Notes: a model not told the origin generated them from the letters alone. A stretch of 64,000 bases of DNA from Pleionea litopenaei (GCF_031198435.1 NZ_CP133548.1:4188001-4252000), one strand, 5' to 3'. Shown: positions 9,007 through 19,127, counted from the stretch's first letter. Program-made: numbers and translations.

Positions 9007-10335
9007 TTATTTTTGTAAAGCAAGTAATCGGGGCTTCCATTGTTCACAGATGGCCTGACAGTCGCTTTCGGATATTTCAGTAAGTATACCATTTTTAATT
9101 TGTGCCTTACCGCTGGTCCAAACGTGAGTGATTTGATCTCGACTCGCGGAATAAACTAATTGAGCAACGGGATCAAATGTCGGCATGGTTGCGATGTGGT
9201 TTAAATTAACCGCACATAAGTCTGCGCTTTTACCAACAGAAATACTGCCGCACACATGGTCAATACCCAGTGCTTTTGCGCCACCCATGGTCGCAGCATA
9301 AAGCGCTTCTTGCGCACTGAAGCTATCTGCTTTTTGCGACGATACTTTAGCCAGCAAAGCCGCTGAACGCATCTCTCCAATCATATCAAGATCGTTGTTG
9401 CTAGCGCACCCGTCAGTACCTATTGCAATGTTAACACCGGCCTCTTTAAATTGTGAGACCGGACAGAAGCCACTGGCAAGTTTCATATTCGATTCTGGAC
9501 AGTGCATGATATGAACACCATTATCACTGACCAGTCGTAAATCTTGTTCATCGATTTGTGTCATGTGGACCGCTTGCAAAGATGGTGACAGCAAACCAAG
9601 TTGATGAAGTCGGGCTAAGGGTCTTTCGCCCGTTTTTTCGATGGCCTCTTGTACCTCATGGGCGGTCTCATGAATGTGCATATGAATATTAAGATCAAGC
9701 TCTTGAGCGAGCGTGGCAATGCGCTTTAGTGACTCATCACCGACCGTATAAGGCGCATGCGGAGCAAAGGTGAATCGTAGGGAGTCTTCGCCTTTAAATT
9801 GATCGAACACCGCTAAACCTTTACTGAAGTACTCATTAGCATCTTTTGCCCAAGCGGTTGGAAACTCGATGACTGTCATCCCTATAGATGCTCGAATGCC
9901 AATATCGAGCGCCGCTTGCGCAACCTGTCCCGGCATAAAGTACATTTCATTAAAACAGGTCGTGCCTGATTTTAGCATTTCTGCAATAGCCAGTTGGGTG
10001 CCCTGATAAACGAATTCATCGCTTAGTAATTGACCTTCTGCGGGCCAGATATGTTCTTGTAACCAAGTCATTAAAGGTAAGTCGTTGGCGTAACCTTTTA
10101 AAAGGTTCATGGCCGCATGAGTGTGCGCATTGATGAACCCTGGAATAAGCAAGTGATCGTCGAGCGACACCTGCTCTGGTGCAGAGTAGCTCTCGAGCAA
10201 CTCTTCTTGAGGTAAACAAGCCACAATTTTACCGGCTTTTACTGCAAGCCCATAATCTTCGAGCAAAGCTGCGTAAGCGTCATCTTGAGGAGCCATCCAT
10301 CGACTCGTAATGATTAGGTCTACAGGTTGTGACAC
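9007..10335 (-). CDS. mtaD: 5-methylthioadenosine/S-adenosylhomocysteine deaminase (amidohydrolase)
   Basis: The 442-residue TRZ/ATZ-type amidohydrolase has the metal-binding HTHAAMN motif after strand one. It also has HAPYTVGDE, the HMHIHETAHE segment, and the catalytic aspartate in GTDGCASNND. Members deaminate methylthioadenosine or SAH in purine and methionine salvage. Location immediately upstream of ubiG supports this subfamily. The gene is the first of the minus-strand run mtaD-ubiG-mupP and diverges from gyrA. Confidence 0.85.
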   Translation of the reverse strand: MSQPVDLIITSRWMAPQDDAYAALLEDYGLAVKAGKIVACLPQEELLESYSAPEQVSLDDHLLIPGFINAHTHAAMNLLKGYANDLPLMTWLQEHIWPAEGQLLSDEFVYQGTQLAIAEMLKSGTTCFNEMYFMPGQVAQAALDIGIRASIGMTVIEFPTAWAKDANEYFSKGLAVFDQFKGEDSLRFTFAPHAPYTVGDESLKRIATLAQELDLNIHMHIHETAHEVQEAIEKTGERPLARLHQLGLLSPSLQAVHMTQIDEQDLRLVSDNGVHIMHCPESNMKLASGFCPVSQFKEAGVNIAIGTDGCASNNDLDMIGEMRSAALLAKVSSQKADSFSAQEALYAATMGGAKALGIDHVCGSISVGKSADLCAVNLNHIATMPTFDPVAQLVYSASRDQITHVWTSGKAQIKNGILTEISESDCQAICEQWKPRLLALQK

Positions 10336-10531
10336 AACCAGTCTCCTTACAAAGTTTAGTTGCGGCGGAGTATAACACTGCTAGTGAAGCGATGGCAGAG
10401 CGATTAACGGCCTGTGATAGGGTTGCTTATGCTCAATTAGTACAAAAATTCTACAAGTTTTGCTGAGCAAACGACAAGCCGCGAAAAGACAGGCGTTGAG
10501 ATTAAATTTTTAGCGAATCATGCCGCCATTG

Positions 10532-10540
10532 TGGTATAAT
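10532..10540 (+). promoter_or_regulatory. Extended -10 promoter of gyrA
   Basis: TGG followed directly by TATAAT (10535-10540) forms an extended -10, 68 bases upstream of the gyrA start. No good -35 is present, as is common for extended -10 promoters. Confidence 0.6.
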
Positions 10541-10607
10541 CTCGGGCTTGTGCAAGGATTAGTCAATTAATAATAACTAACTGAATAACAAAGGTTTTTT
10601 CGCATTT

Positions 10608-13265
10608 ATGGGTGAGTTTGCTAAAGAAGTCCTTCCGATTAATATCGAAGATGAACTGAAGAATTCCTACTTAGACTACGCGATGAGCGTTATCGTTGGT
10701 CGTGCATTACCTGATGTTCGAGATGGCCTGAAGCCTGTTCATCGTCGCGTTTTGTATGCGATGAATGAGCTTGGCAACGACTTTAACAAGCCTTATAAAA
10801 AATCGGCTCGTGTGGTCGGTGACGTTATCGGTAAATATCACCCACATGGTGATACGGCGGTTTACGATACGATTGTACGTATGGCGCAACCATTCTCTCT
10901 GCGTTACATGTTGGTTGATGGGCAAGGTAACTTTGGTTCGGTCGATGGTGATTCTCCAGCGGCGATGCGTTATACCGAAGTTCGAATGGCCAAAATGGCT
11001 CACCGTTTGTTGGCTGACTTGGATAAAGAAACCGTCGACTTTGAAGAAAACTATGACGGTAGTGAGAGAGAGCCAACGGTATTACCGACTCGAATTCCGA
11101 ACCTATTGATTAACGGCTCCTCTGGTATCGCGGTCGGTATGGCGACCAACATTGCGCCTCACAATATTAATGAGGTGATCAAAGGTTGCTTAGCGCTGAT
11201 TGACAACCCTGATATTGAACTTGCCGAATTAATGGAGCACATTCCAGGCCCTGATTTTCCAACCGCAGGCATTATCAATGGTAAGGCAGGAATTCTTGAG
11301 GCCTACCGAACAGGTCGAGGTCGAATTTATATTCGTTCACGCACGCACATTGAGACTGATGAGAAATCTCATAAAGACAGCATCATCGTGACCGAACTGC
11401 CATATCAGGTGAATAAAGCTCGATTGATCGAAAAAATTGCTGAACTGGTTAAAGATAAAAAATTAGAAGGAATCACTGGGTTACGCGATGAGTCTGATAA
11501 AGACGGAATGCGTATGGTGATTGAGCTTCGCAAAGGCGAAGTGCCTGATGTCGTTTTGAACAATCTGTATGCTCAAACTCAAATGCAAACGGTGTTCGGT
11601 ATTAATATGGTCGCGCTCGAGAACAATCAGCCGCGATTATTCAATCTGAAAGAAATGCTCGATGCATTTATTAAGCATCGTCGCGAAGTTGTTACTCGTC
11701 GAACCATTTTTGAACTACGTAAGGCTCGTGAGAAAGCGCATATTTTAGAAGGCTTAGCGATCGCACTAGCGAACATCGATGAAATCATTGCTTTAATTAA
11801 GCGTTCTCCTAGTCCTGCTGAAGCTAAGCAGGAGTTAATCGCTCGAGGTTGGGCGCCGGGTCAAGTGGTTGACATGCTGGAACGAGCGGGCACCGATGCA
11901 TGCCGTCCAGATGGACTCGATGAAGCTTTTGGCTTACGCGATGGCCAATACTATTTATCACCAGAGCAAGCGCAAGCGATTCTTGATTTGCGTTTACACA
12001 AGCTGACTGGTTTAGAGCATGAAAAACTCATTGCTGAATACAAAGACTTGTTAGCGGTTATTGCTGAGCTACTTGCCATTTTATCGAGCAATGAACGCCT
12101 ATTAGAAGTGATTCGTGAAGAACTTGAAGAAGTACTTGAAGAGTTTGGCGATGAACGACGTACCGAAATTACCAATAGTAGTGCCGATTTATTATTGGAA
12201 GACTTAATTACCGAAGAAGACGTTGTGGTGACTCTGTCGCACGAAGGGTACGTTAAGTATCAACCTCTTGCTGATTACGAAGCACAGCGACGTGGTGGTC
12301 GTGGTAAGTCTGCGACGAAAATGAAAGATGAAGATTTCATTGAGAAGTTATTGGTTTGTAGTACCCACGATACCATCTTGTGTTTCTCTAGTTTCGGTAA
12401 AGTCTATTGGTTGCGAACTTTTGAGTTGCCACAAGCGGGTCGAGGCTCGCGTGGTAAACCCATCGTCAATGTTTTACCGCTCGAACCGAATGAGCGTATT
12501 TCGAGTATTCTTCCGGTTGAAGACTACGATGAAAATAAGTTTGTCTTTATGGCAACTGCGTCAGGTACTGTAAAAAAGACGTCATTAGAGCAATTCTCTC
12601 GCCCAAGAAAAGGTGGCATTATCGCGCTGAGTTTAGATGATGATGACAGCTTAATTGGAACGGTTATTACGACGGGTGATGACCAACTCATGTTATTCAG
12701 TGACGCTGGTAAAGTTATTCGATTCAACGAACAAGATGTTCGCGCCATGGGACGTACTGCGCGCGGAGTTCGTGGTATGCGATTACAAGATGGACAACAA
12801 GTTGTCTCGCTTGTGTTGGCGTCTAGTGAGGGTGAAGTATTAACCGCCACTGAAAATGGTTACGGTAAGCGCACGGCGATGGATGATCATCCGGTACGTG
12901 GACGTGGTGGCCAAGGCGTTATTTCGATTGTGTGTAGTGAGCGTAACGGTAAAGTTATCAGTGCAGTTCCTTGCCAAGATGGCAATGAAATTATGTTGAT
13001 TACTGGGAATGCTACTTTAGTGCGTACCCGTGTTGATGAAATGCGAGTGATGGCGCGAAACACTCAAGGCGTCCGCTTGATTCGTTTGGATGAAGGCGAT
13101 ACCTTAGTTGGCTTGCAACGTATTGAAGAGTTGGCAACTACTGACGAAGAGCTCGATGCTTCATTGAGTGATGAAACTTCGAGCGACGAAATCAGTCCTG
13201 CTAGCGAATCTACGCCAAGTGCAGAGCAAGACAGCAGTGCTGAAGAAGAAGACAGTCCAGAGTAA
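10608..13265 (+). CDS. gyrA: DNA gyrase subunit A
   Basis: The 885-residue protein aligns from its first residues with E. coli GyrA. It has the breakage-reunion domain with catalytic tyrosine in [10 protein letters not shown], the long coiled-coil tower and the C-terminal beta-pinwheel opening with the GyrA box QRRGGRGK. The tail after about residue 850 is strongly acidic (Ser/Glu/Asp). The quinolone-resistance region reads [10 protein letters not shown], so position 83 (E. coli numbering) is Thr, as in wild-type Pseudomonas; this need not mean acquired resistance. Together with GyrB it introduces negative supercoils. It is followed by a terminator and serC. Confidence 0.98.
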   Translation: MGEFAKEVLPINIEDELKNSYLDYAMSVIVGRALPDVRDGLKPVHRRVLYAMNELGNDFNKPYKKSARVVGDVIGKYHPHGDTAVYDTIVRMAQPFSLRYMLVDGQGNFGSVDGDSPAAMRYTEVRMAKMAHRLLADLDKETVDFEENYDGSEREPTVLPTRIPNLLINGSSGIAVGMATNIAPHNINEVIKGCLALIDNPDIELAELMEHIPGPDFPTAGIINGKAGILEAYRTGRGRIYIRSRTHIETDEKSHKDSIIVTELPYQVNKARLIEKIAELVKDKKLEGITGLRDESDKDGMRMVIELRKGEVPDVVLNNLYAQTQMQTVFGINMVALENNQPRLFNLKEMLDAFIKHRREVVTRRTIFELRKAREKAHILEGLAIALANIDEIIALIKRSPSPAEAKQELIARGWAPGQVVDMLERAGTDACRPDGLDEAFGLRDGQYYLSPEQAQAILDLRLHKLTGLEHEKLIAEYKDLLAVIAELLAILSSNERLLEVIREELEEVLEEFGDERRTEITNSSADLLLEDLITEEDVVVTLSHEGYVKYQPLADYEAQRRGGRGKSATKMKDEDFIEKLLVCSTHDTILCFSSFGKVYWLRTFELPQAGRGSRGKPIVNVLPLEPNERISSILPVEDYDENKFVFMATASGTVKKTSLEQFSRPRKGGIIALSLDDDDSLIGTVITTGDDQLMLFSDAGKVIRFNEQDVRAMGRTARGVRGMRLQDGQQVVSLVLASSEGEVLTATENGYGKRTAMDDHPVRGRGGQGVISIVCSERNGKVISAVPCQDGNEIMLITGNATLVRTRVDEMRVMARNTQGVRLIRLDEGDTLVGLQRIEELATTDEELDASLSDETSSDEISPASESTPSAEQDSSAEEEDSPE

Positions 13266-13312
13266 GCGACTCATTCGCTGAGACCGAACGTCTCAATACA
13301 AGAAAAAAGATT

Positions 13313-13336
13313 GGAGCCGTTTTTGCGGCTCCTTTT
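13313..13336 (+). terminator. Terminator of gyrA
   Basis: Stem GGAGCCG (13313-13319) and CGGCTCC (13326-13332) with a T-rich loop, followed by four T. It is immediately followed by a short tandem duplication (GATCAGGTAGA, at 13337 and again at 13358), the second copy of which supplies the serC ribosome-binding region. Confidence 0.8.
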
Positions 13337-13374
13337 GATCAGGTAGACCGAAAATTTGATCAGGTAGAACGAAC

Positions 13375-14469
13375 ATGAGTGACACTGCAACCGTTTATAA
13401 TTTTAGCGCTGGCCCAGCTATGTTGCCGCAAGCGGTGATGCGTCAAGCGCAAAAAGAATTTTGTAATTGGCACGACACGGGGTTATCGGTATTAGATTTT
13501 AGTCATCGTGGTGCCGACTTCACTGCAATCGCTGAACAAGCCGAAAAGGATTTACGTGATTTATTGGCGATCCCAGAGGACTACTCGGTATTATTCTGCC
13601 CGGGTGGCGCTAGCTTACAATTTTCCGCAATCGCGATGAACTTTTTACGCGGCAAAGCTTTGTATTTGAACAGTGGTGTTTGGGGCGATAAAGCAACCCA
13701 AGAAGCTAAAAATTTTGGCGATGTTATCGCATTTGATCTGCTGAGCAAACAGGACGGAAAGACCGCCATTCGATCTCAGCAAGACTGGCCCGATTGTTCA
13801 GATGACTACGACTATATTCACTTCACACCCAATGAAACCATTGGCGGGGTTGAGTTTGCGGATTTACCAAAGGCAGGGCAGGGGCGTTGGATTGCCGATA
13901 TGTCTTCCTGTATTTTATCGCAGCCGATTAATGTTAAAGATTACGCATTGATTTATGCTGGCGCACAGAAAAATATTGGTCCTGCCGGACTCACTATTGT
14001 GATTGTGCGCAATGATTGGTTGCAGCGGGAGCCGGTAGCGCCAGTTCCCAGTTTGTTGAGTTATGCAGTGATGGCGCAAAACCAAAGTATGTACAATACG
14101 CCGCCCACTTATGCTTGGTATTTGGCGGGCTTGGTGTTTCAGTGGATCAAAGCCGAAGGCGGTGTTGCACAAATGGCTCGCCGCGCAGAGCAGCGCTCGC
14201 AAGCACTTTATCAATTTATTGATAACAATGATTTTTACCGCAATCCAATTGCCAAGAAAAATCGTTCGCGGATGAATATACCTTTTATTTTGAAAGATGA
14301 ATCATTAAATAGCTTGTTTTTACAACAAGCGGAAGCAGCTGGACTGCGTTACTTGAAAGGTCATCGCAGTGTCGGTGGTATGCGCGCGAGTTTATACAAT
14401 GCGATGCCGATGCAAGGTGTCGAAGCGCTGATTGATTTTATGAGTGCTTTCGCTGCTCAAAACCGTTAA
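13375..14469 (+). CDS. serC: Phosphoserine aminotransferase SerC
   Basis: The 364-residue class V aminotransferase begins with the family NFSAGPAMLP motif. It contains the PLP lysine K199 in YAGAQKNIGPAG, and ends in YLKGHRSVGGMRASLYNA. It converts 3-phosphohydroxypyruvate to phosphoserine, and also serves pyridoxine synthesis. The start is an ATG behind AGGTAGAACGA. The gene follows gyrA, as in several gammaproteobacteria, but the usual downstream pheA/aroA genes are missing and a repressor-protease pair follows instead. Confidence 0.97.
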   Translation: MSDTATVYNFSAGPAMLPQAVMRQAQKEFCNWHDTGLSVLDFSHRGADFTAIAEQAEKDLRDLLAIPEDYSVLFCPGGASLQFSAIAMNFLRGKALYLNSGVWGDKATQEAKNFGDVIAFDLLSKQDGKTAIRSQQDWPDCSDDYDYIHFTPNETIGGVEFADLPKAGQGRWIADMSSCILSQPINVKDYALIYAGAQKNIGPAGLTIVIVRNDWLQREPVAPVPSLLSYAVMAQNQSMYNTPPTYAWYLAGLVFQWIKAEGGVAQMARRAEQRSQALYQFIDNNDFYRNPIAKKNRSRMNIPFILKDESLNSLFLQQAEAAGLRYLKGHRSVGGMRASLYNAMPMQGVEALIDFMSAFAAQNR

Positions 14470-14506
14470 TAACTAGATAAGACTCACACGCTTGCCTTTC
14501 TGATGA

Positions 14507-14561
14507 AGGTTAGACTTTTTGCTAGCCAATAATTTATTGTGTGGGTAGCAAAGTCTAACCT
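14507..14561 (+). terminator. Long imperfect hairpin after serC
   Basis: GGTTAGACTTTTTGCTAGCC (14508-14527) pairs with GGGTAGCAAAGTCTAACC (14543-14560), with two bulged T and one mismatch. No T-run follows directly, so it may be a Rho-type or mRNA-stabilising structure rather than an intrinsic terminator. Confidence 0.45.
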
Positions 14562-14645
14562 GACTTAAGTTCTTTTCACCTTGTTATCTTCCTTCTTTGC
14601 CAACTTTTTATTTGAGGGTCTTTTTGGGTCTCTTGTTGACATTGT

Positions 14646-14659
14646 GCGACAAGTGTCGC
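14646..14659 (+). promoter_or_regulatory. Candidate operator of the BlaI-type repressor
   Basis: The perfect palindrome GCGACA-AG-TGTCGC lies 38 bases upstream of the repressor start and just downstream of a TTGACA hexamer at 14636-14641. BlaI/MecI proteins bind short dyads overlapping their own promoter. No -10 at consensus spacing was found, so promoter placement is uncertain. Confidence 0.5.
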
Positions 14660-14696
14660 GCACTTGCGATATTGGTAATATGGGAAGTGTTAATGT

Positions 14697-15089
14697 ATGT
14701 CAGCTAAAGCGGAATCGAGTAAGCCGTCGCCAAAAGAGTTGGTGATCCTTAAAGCTCTTTGGAAGCAGTCGCCAATGGGGGCTAAGGAAATCCATGAGCA
14801 AGTGTCCAAGCAGCTAAAGTGGTCTTATTCCTCTACTCGAAAAACGCTCGACCGCATGATTAGTAAAGATCTGATTCAAGTAAAAGAAGTGCATGGTATT
14901 CGAGTGTTTTCCTCAACAGTGGGGAAAGTACGAACCTTAGCCAGCTATATAAAAGACTTTGCTCGCAGCGTGCTTGAAGTCGACACCTCGCTTCCAGTGT
15001 CTATGTTTGCAGACAGTAAATTATTGGATGATAAAGAATTAAAAGAACTGGAAGATTTACTGAATCAGCGAGACAGCGAGCATGATTGA
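14697..15089 (+). CDS. BlaI/MecI/CopY-family transcriptional repressor
   Basis: The 130-residue protein has an N-terminal winged helix. Its features are PSPKELVILKALWKQSP, then a recognition helix and the SYSSTRKTLDRMISKDLI segment typical of BlaI-type repressors. A C-terminal dimerisation tail of acidic helices follows (SMFADSKLLDDKELKELEDLL). In known systems such repressors are inactivated by proteolysis triggered by the partner membrane protease. Here the partner overlaps its stop by 8 bases. A palindrome upstream is a likely autoregulatory operator. The regulated targets beyond this operon are unknown. Confidence 0.85.
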   Translation: MSAKAESSKPSPKELVILKALWKQSPMGAKEIHEQVSKQLKWSYSSTRKTLDRMISKDLIQVKEVHGIRVFSSTVGKVRTLASYIKDFARSVLEVDTSLPVSMFADSKLLDDKELKELEDLLNQRDSEHD

Positions 15090-16521
15090 CCTTACGAGCT
15101 TTATAAACGGATTCACGTTTGTCTCAATCTACAGTATTGTGGTCACCGTAATCGTTTATTACGCTTCAACCTTGTTAAGCAAAAGACTTGATTGGTTACA
15201 GCGGTGGGAGAGCTATTGGCTAACACTGTTTTTATGTTGTGTGGCAATACCGATATTGGAATGGATGCCAGTACTCGACTCGACTATTAAATCTTCATTG
15301 TTAGCGGATTTATATTTCGGCGCTCTCGATCATGGTGCCGCTCGTCCTGCAATAAGCGACTCTTCCATTTCGACGGCATTTGAATGGAGCATGACGCTGA
15401 AATGGAGTTGGTTTGCGTTATGTACGATCGGTATCTTATACAGTCTGACGCGATTAGTGCTACGTATTATTGCCGTGAATAAAATGTGCCGAATGGCGAG
15501 AACGATTGATGACTATTCGACCCGCGTTTATTCGAAAAACATAGAGTTGATTAAACGTTTAGCGAAGCGATATTCCATCCGAGTTTTAGTGAGTGGCCAA
15601 ACTCACTCTCCTTTTATTGTTCAGTGGCGAAAACCCGCTCTGGTTTTAACCGAGTACGCGCTGGAAACCTTATCTGAAACGGAGCTCAAACTACTGGTTC
15701 GACATGAGCTGACTCACGTAAAGCGTAGGGACGGGCTTACTTGCATCCTAACCCAAACGTTTTTATGCCTATTCTGGTTTAATCCTTTTTTGCGCAGCAT
15801 TGATAGCTCGCTGAACTGGGCCATCGAGAGTAGTTGTGATGAAGCCGTGCTGATTAAGAAAAAGAATTTGCGGAGGATTTATGCACAGGCCATGCTAAAA
15901 ATCCTCCGCGGATCTGCAACCGATGACGCCAATCAAGTGGTTGCAGCCTTCTCATCGAAATCACATAGGAGTATAACAATGAGAATAAAGTACATAATGA
16001 AACCATCGGAAGTTCAAGTCAACCGACTTCTAAAGTCGTTAGGGTTAACCGCATTTGCGTTGAGTTTTAGCTCGATTACTTATGCGTTCTATCCGGTAAA
16101 GACAACAGACAGCAGCGGCGACAAAGTCGTAATGGAAAATCCAGTAAAAGCAGCCAAGGTAAGCTCACATTTTGGTGCTTCCAATAAATTCCATAAGTTT
16201 CACAAAGGAATGGATCTACCGGCAAAAATGCACTCGCCGGTGGTCGCCGCTGGAAAAGGGGTGGTTGTCACTGCGACCACCGAGTTAGAAAAAGCGAAAA
16301 ACTACGGTACCATTATCATCATCGATCATGGTAGTGAGACGCAAACGGTTTATTCACACTTAGATTCGATGAACGTGAGTGAGGGTGATGTGGTTGAAAA
16401 AGGACATTTGATCGGACGCGTCGGTGTAACCGGTAAAACGACAGGACCTCATGTCCACTTTGAGGTGCGCAAAGGTGGCAAGCCGGTTGACCCGAAAACC
16501 TATATAGAATTTAAAAAGTAG
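15082..16521 (+). CDS. M56 (BlaR1-like) membrane protease fused to an M23 peptidoglycan peptidase domain
   Basis: The N-terminal half (about 1-330) is a BlaR1/MecR1-like membrane metalloprotease. It has several membrane segments, zinc motif HELTH (H208, E209, H212) and third ligand region ESSCDEA (249-255), with a further membrane segment near 315-335. In place of a penicillin-binding sensor, the C-terminus (about 355-479) is an M23/LytM domain with zinc ligands H374-D378 (HKGMD) and H457/H459 (HVHFE). The M23 part should face the periplasm and might bind or cut peptidoglycan. Coupling to a BlaI-type repressor suggests a cell-wall state sensor. Both active sites look intact. The architecture has been seen in database names (M23/M56 metallopeptidase), but function is not established to my knowledge. 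Confidence 0.88.
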   Translation: MIDLTSFINGFTFVSIYSIVVTVIVYYASTLLSKRLDWLQRWESYWLTLFLCCVAIPILEWMPVLDSTIKSSLLADLYFGALDHGAARPAISDSSISTAFEWSMTLKWSWFALCTIGILYSLTRLVLRIIAVNKMCRMARTIDDYSTRVYSKNIELIKRLAKRYSIRVLVSGQTHSPFIVQWRKPALVLTEYALETLSETELKLLVRHELTHVKRRDGLTCILTQTFLCLFWFNPFLRSIDSSLNWAIESSCDEAVLIKKKNLRRIYAQAMLKILRGSATDDANQVVAAFSSKSHRSITMRIKYIMKPSEVQVNRLLKSLGLTAFALSFSSITYAFYPVKTTDSSGDKVVMENPVKAAKVSSHFGASNKFHKFHKGMDLPAKMHSPVVAAGKGVVVTATTELEKAKNYGTIIIIDHGSETQTVYSHLDSMNVSEGDVVEKGHLIGRVGVTGKTTGPHVHFEVRKGGKPVDPKTYIEFKK

Positions 16522-16568
16522 TCTCGAGTTTAAGTAGTTGTCTCGAGTTTAAATCCTCATGAGATCAA

Positions 16569-16596
16569 GGAAGTCGGCTTAGGCAGACTTCCTTTT
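16569..16596 (+). terminator. Terminator after the BlaI-M56/M23 operon
   Basis: Stem GGAAGTC (16569-16575) and GACTTCC (16586-16592) followed by TTTT. It is preceded by a short direct duplication of GTCTCGAGTTTAA (16521-16551 region). Confidence 0.8.
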
Positions 16597-16867
16597 ACTC
16601 TCTTTGTATTTCCTTTGCGTCTTCAAGTTGAAGATTTCAATTCTACTTACTCGCCTTTCACTTACCAGATAATCAAGATACCCAGTAATTGAAGATAAAC
16701 ATGGCCGATAATCTAAAGATTTTATATTGAGATATAAATAACTTAATTGTTAAGTTGCTCGCTTTTTGACGCTCCATCTAAGTGGCAAATTACCGCGCCA
16801 CTTTAATCGAGCGAGCGCTTTATACCATAATGACGGCCCGTTTATTTTTATAGTTCAAGGAGAATTT
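16597..16867. other. Intergenic region before the Tad island
   Basis: AT-rich sequence without recognisable genes. It ends with AAGGAG eight bases before the ATG at 16868. I found no convincing promoter hexamers. Confidence 0.4.
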
Positions 16868-17293
16868 ATGAAGCAAGCAGGATGGCTTATATTGTTTGGC
16901 GTTTTACTGGCGGGTACCAGCATCGCGAAAGAAAAGTATGTCGGAGAAAATCCTCACACCCTTGGAACGGCTGAGTGGCAGCGCTACCATAACTGCATGA
17001 CAGTCGCCGGTTTTGCTCGTGAATTTGCCGATGATAAAGTCATGCAAGGTGTATACAGTCGTGATGACAAAGTCAAATTGGGCGAAATAGTTATGGGTGA
17101 ATATGATTCCAGTGATGGCGAGAGCGTTGAAACCCTGTTAGCCAAAAAAGGCGTTGAGCTTGGCGTGAATTTTGAAAAGCAACCCGAAAAAGCGTTTCAA
17201 GAAGCTTGGCAATATTGCATGAAGTTTACTTTAAAGGAACATTATTATTACGACGTACCGCTAAAAGATGTTCCATCATTAACAACTCCATAA
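16868..17293 (+). CDS. Small secreted protein of unknown function, two cysteines
   Basis: The 141-residue product starts with a signal peptide (MKQAGWLILFGVLLAGTSIA). The ATG at 16868 is chosen because it has a clear AAGGAG and a signal peptide; an upstream in-frame start would bury both. The mature protein is acidic, with two Cys (in HNCM and QYCM). The overall layout (ENP turn early, one Cys in the first third, one near the end) loosely recalls the small two-cysteine family inside the Tad locus further on. Direct similarity is too low to call by eye. It stands alone ahead of the pilus island. Confidence 0.75.
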   Translation: MKQAGWLILFGVLLAGTSIAKEKYVGENPHTLGTAEWQRYHNCMTVAGFAREFADDKVMQGVYSRDDKVKLGEIVMGEYDSSDGESVETLLAKKGVELGVNFEKQPEKAFQEAWQYCMKFTLKEHYYYDVPLKDVPSLTTP

Positions 17294-17645
17294 AGACTTT
17301 TCATTTTTCGCAATCGCTATCTATTGGTGGTTGCGATTTTTATTATTGGTTTTTGAAATATTTATTTTTCTCGTTGTGCAATAGCCGACATTAAATTAGA
17401 ACTATGTCGCAAACTGAATAAAAAGCGACATTTTTTGTGAAAAATAACATAAACATTTCATCTCGCCGCGTTAATATTCGTTCCATAAAGTTCCGTTTTT
17501 ATTTCGTGAGCGAATAATAGTTGGAACGACAAATGCTATCTCAAAATGCATTATTTTAGGTGTTTTTTGTGTCGCGCAACCATTTTTGTTGCTCACTTAT
17601 TAACGCATTTATTTGGATTTTTAAAGCAGTATAAGGATATAAAAA
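17294..17645 (+). promoter_or_regulatory. Upstream region of Tad copy 1 with an element shared with copy 2
   Basis: These 352 bases hold no gene. A possible weak terminator (AATCGC and GCGATT followed by TTTATT, 17308-17343) ends the previous gene. The block 17421-17480 (AAAGCGACA, TGTGAAAA, ACATAAA, TTTCATCTCG, CGCGTTAA) recurs at 22197-22267 before copy 2. It is therefore a candidate promoter or operator duplicated with the genes. No sigma-70 or sigma-54 consensus was clear. Confidence 0.5.
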
Positions 17646-19127
17646 ATGAGGATGATTCTGTCAGTTTTATGCTCAATCTTGACCTTGTTTTCACCCGTTT
17701 ATGGCGGCGAGTTTAAGCATCCGTTGGTAAAGCCTTATCAAGGCGCTGAAGAGTCAAATAGCAAGTACTTTAACTACTTTGAAAGTAACTTTCCTTTAAC
17801 TCGCTTCGACGATAACGAATTTGAAAAAGCTAAATCGCGATTGGTTAAAGGACGTCATTATTTTACTCGCTACAAGGTACCCGGTGCCTCCGCTCTTGAG
17901 GTCTATAAAAACTTTCTCAATGGCTTTAAACAGCAAGGGCTAACTATCGAGTTTACCTGTGCTCCGGGTGAGTGTGGGCGCTATGTAGAAACTTATTTAG
18001 AATACCACTCAGCGCTAGAAGTGCTGCGGCCAATTCTGAATGACAAAACATCTTTTATAGTTGCAAACTTAACCAAAGAAAGCAGTAAAGTTTCCGTATT
18101 AATGGCGGTTTCAGACAGCTTGAATCCTGTTAATTTCTACCAAGTGGTAGTAGAAGAGTATCAGCCTAAATTTGATCGCGTTACGCTTGATAAAGCTGCT
18201 TATGAGCAGTATTTAATCGCCGCTAAAACAGAGCAGCCGGTACTTAAGAGTGACAAAAAAGATATCGAAGGTGCAGTCGACCATCCGCTGATCAGCCGTT
18301 ATTTAGGTGCTGCATTGATTGACTATGCAACTTTTGGTTATGAAGAAGTGGCATTACCAACAGCTCCTGTGGAATCAAAAGATCCAGAGCAAACTCTTTT
18401 GGTAAAAGGCCAAGCACAATTCTATCGTTATAGTACAGCACGCGGCGTTGCTCTCGTTGAAGTAGTTAAAAGCTATCAGAGAGCTTTTAATTCTGATGAA
18501 TTTGAAGTGATTTTTCAGTGTGAGCGTGGCCAATGTGGCCGTTATATCGAACACTATCTAGAGTCCGATCAAGTTTTCAAAGGTGTGCGGACCGAGATTA
18601 TGCGTGAAACACCCTTGTTTGTGGCTCGTCATCGCAGCAAATATGGCAGTACTTTGGTGTTGGTCTCCTTTTATGACTGGTCTGATTACGTCTCGATTTA
18701 TCAAGCAGTGATTAAAGAGAGCATTTTGGATGACACAAAAGTCGCGATTAACTCCGATTACATCGCTGATCAAATTATGGCCAATGGAAAGGTCGCGCTG
18801 TATGGCATTCACTTCGAGCATGATAGCGACACCATTACGCCAGAATCGCAAGCGCCTCTTTCTGCGATTGCAGATTTCTTAGAAAAAAATACTAACTTGT
18901 CATTGTATGTGGTCGGTCATACCGATGCTTCTGGAACAGAAGCGTACAATCAGGCATTGTCGCTAAAGCGTGCGACTGCGATCACCGAGAAGTTAGTCAA
19001 GGAGTTTGGTGTTAAGCGTTCTCGTTTAACACCAAAAGGCGTCGGAAACTTAGTACCAGTGGCATCTAATAAACAAAATGATGGTAAGCGGCTTAATCGA
19101 AGAGTCGAGCTGGTAGAAAAACTATAG
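17646..19127 (+). CDS. DUF4892/OmpA-family outer-membrane-associated protein, Tad copy 1
   Basis: The 493-residue protein has a signal peptide ending near VYGG (about 20). Two successive DUF4892-like domains follow (about 25-195 and 210-370), each with a CxxxxCG pair (CAPGECG, CERGQCG). A C-terminal OmpA peptidoglycan-binding domain (about 380-493) carries HTDASGTEAYN and a final NRRVELV. Its close paralogue starts at 22474, and a shorter relative with one DUF4892 domain is at 36071. The gene is intact, although its neighbours in this copy are damaged. A role anchoring the pilus machine to the wall or outer membrane is inferred from context only. Confidence 0.85.
   Translation: MRMILSVLCSILTLFSPVYGGEFKHPLVKPYQGAEESNSKYFNYFESNFPLTRFDDNEFEKAKSRLVKGRHYFTRYKVPGASALEVYKNFLNGFKQQGLTIEFTCAPGECGRYVETYLEYHSALEVLRPILNDKTSFIVANLTKESSKVSVLMAVSDSLNPVNFYQVVVEEYQPKFDRVTLDKAAYEQYLIAAKTEQPVLKSDKKDIEGAVDHPLISRYLGAALIDYATFGYEEVALPTAPVESKDPEQTLLVKGQAQFYRYSTARGVALVEVVKSYQRAFNSDEFEVIFQCERGQCGRYIEHYLESDQVFKGVRTEIMRETPLFVARHRSKYGSTLVLVSFYDWSDYVSIYQAVIKESILDDTKVAINSDYIADQIMANGKVALYGIHFEHDSDTITPESQAPLSAIADFLEKNTNLSLYVVGHTDASGTEAYNQALSLKRATAITEKLVKEFGVKRSRLTPKGVGNLVPVASNKQNDGKRLNRRVELVEKL

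Noticed and set aside
10852-10866. Quinolone-resistance mutation in GyrA (Thr at position 83)
   Set aside because: Thr is the wild-type residue in Pseudomonas and others; without relatives it cannot be called a mutation.
14508-14560. Integron attC site after serC (GTTAGAC and GTCTAAC arms)
   Set aside because: In attC the order is RYYYAAC first and GTTRRRY last. Here the order is the reverse on both strands, and no integrase or cassette is present.
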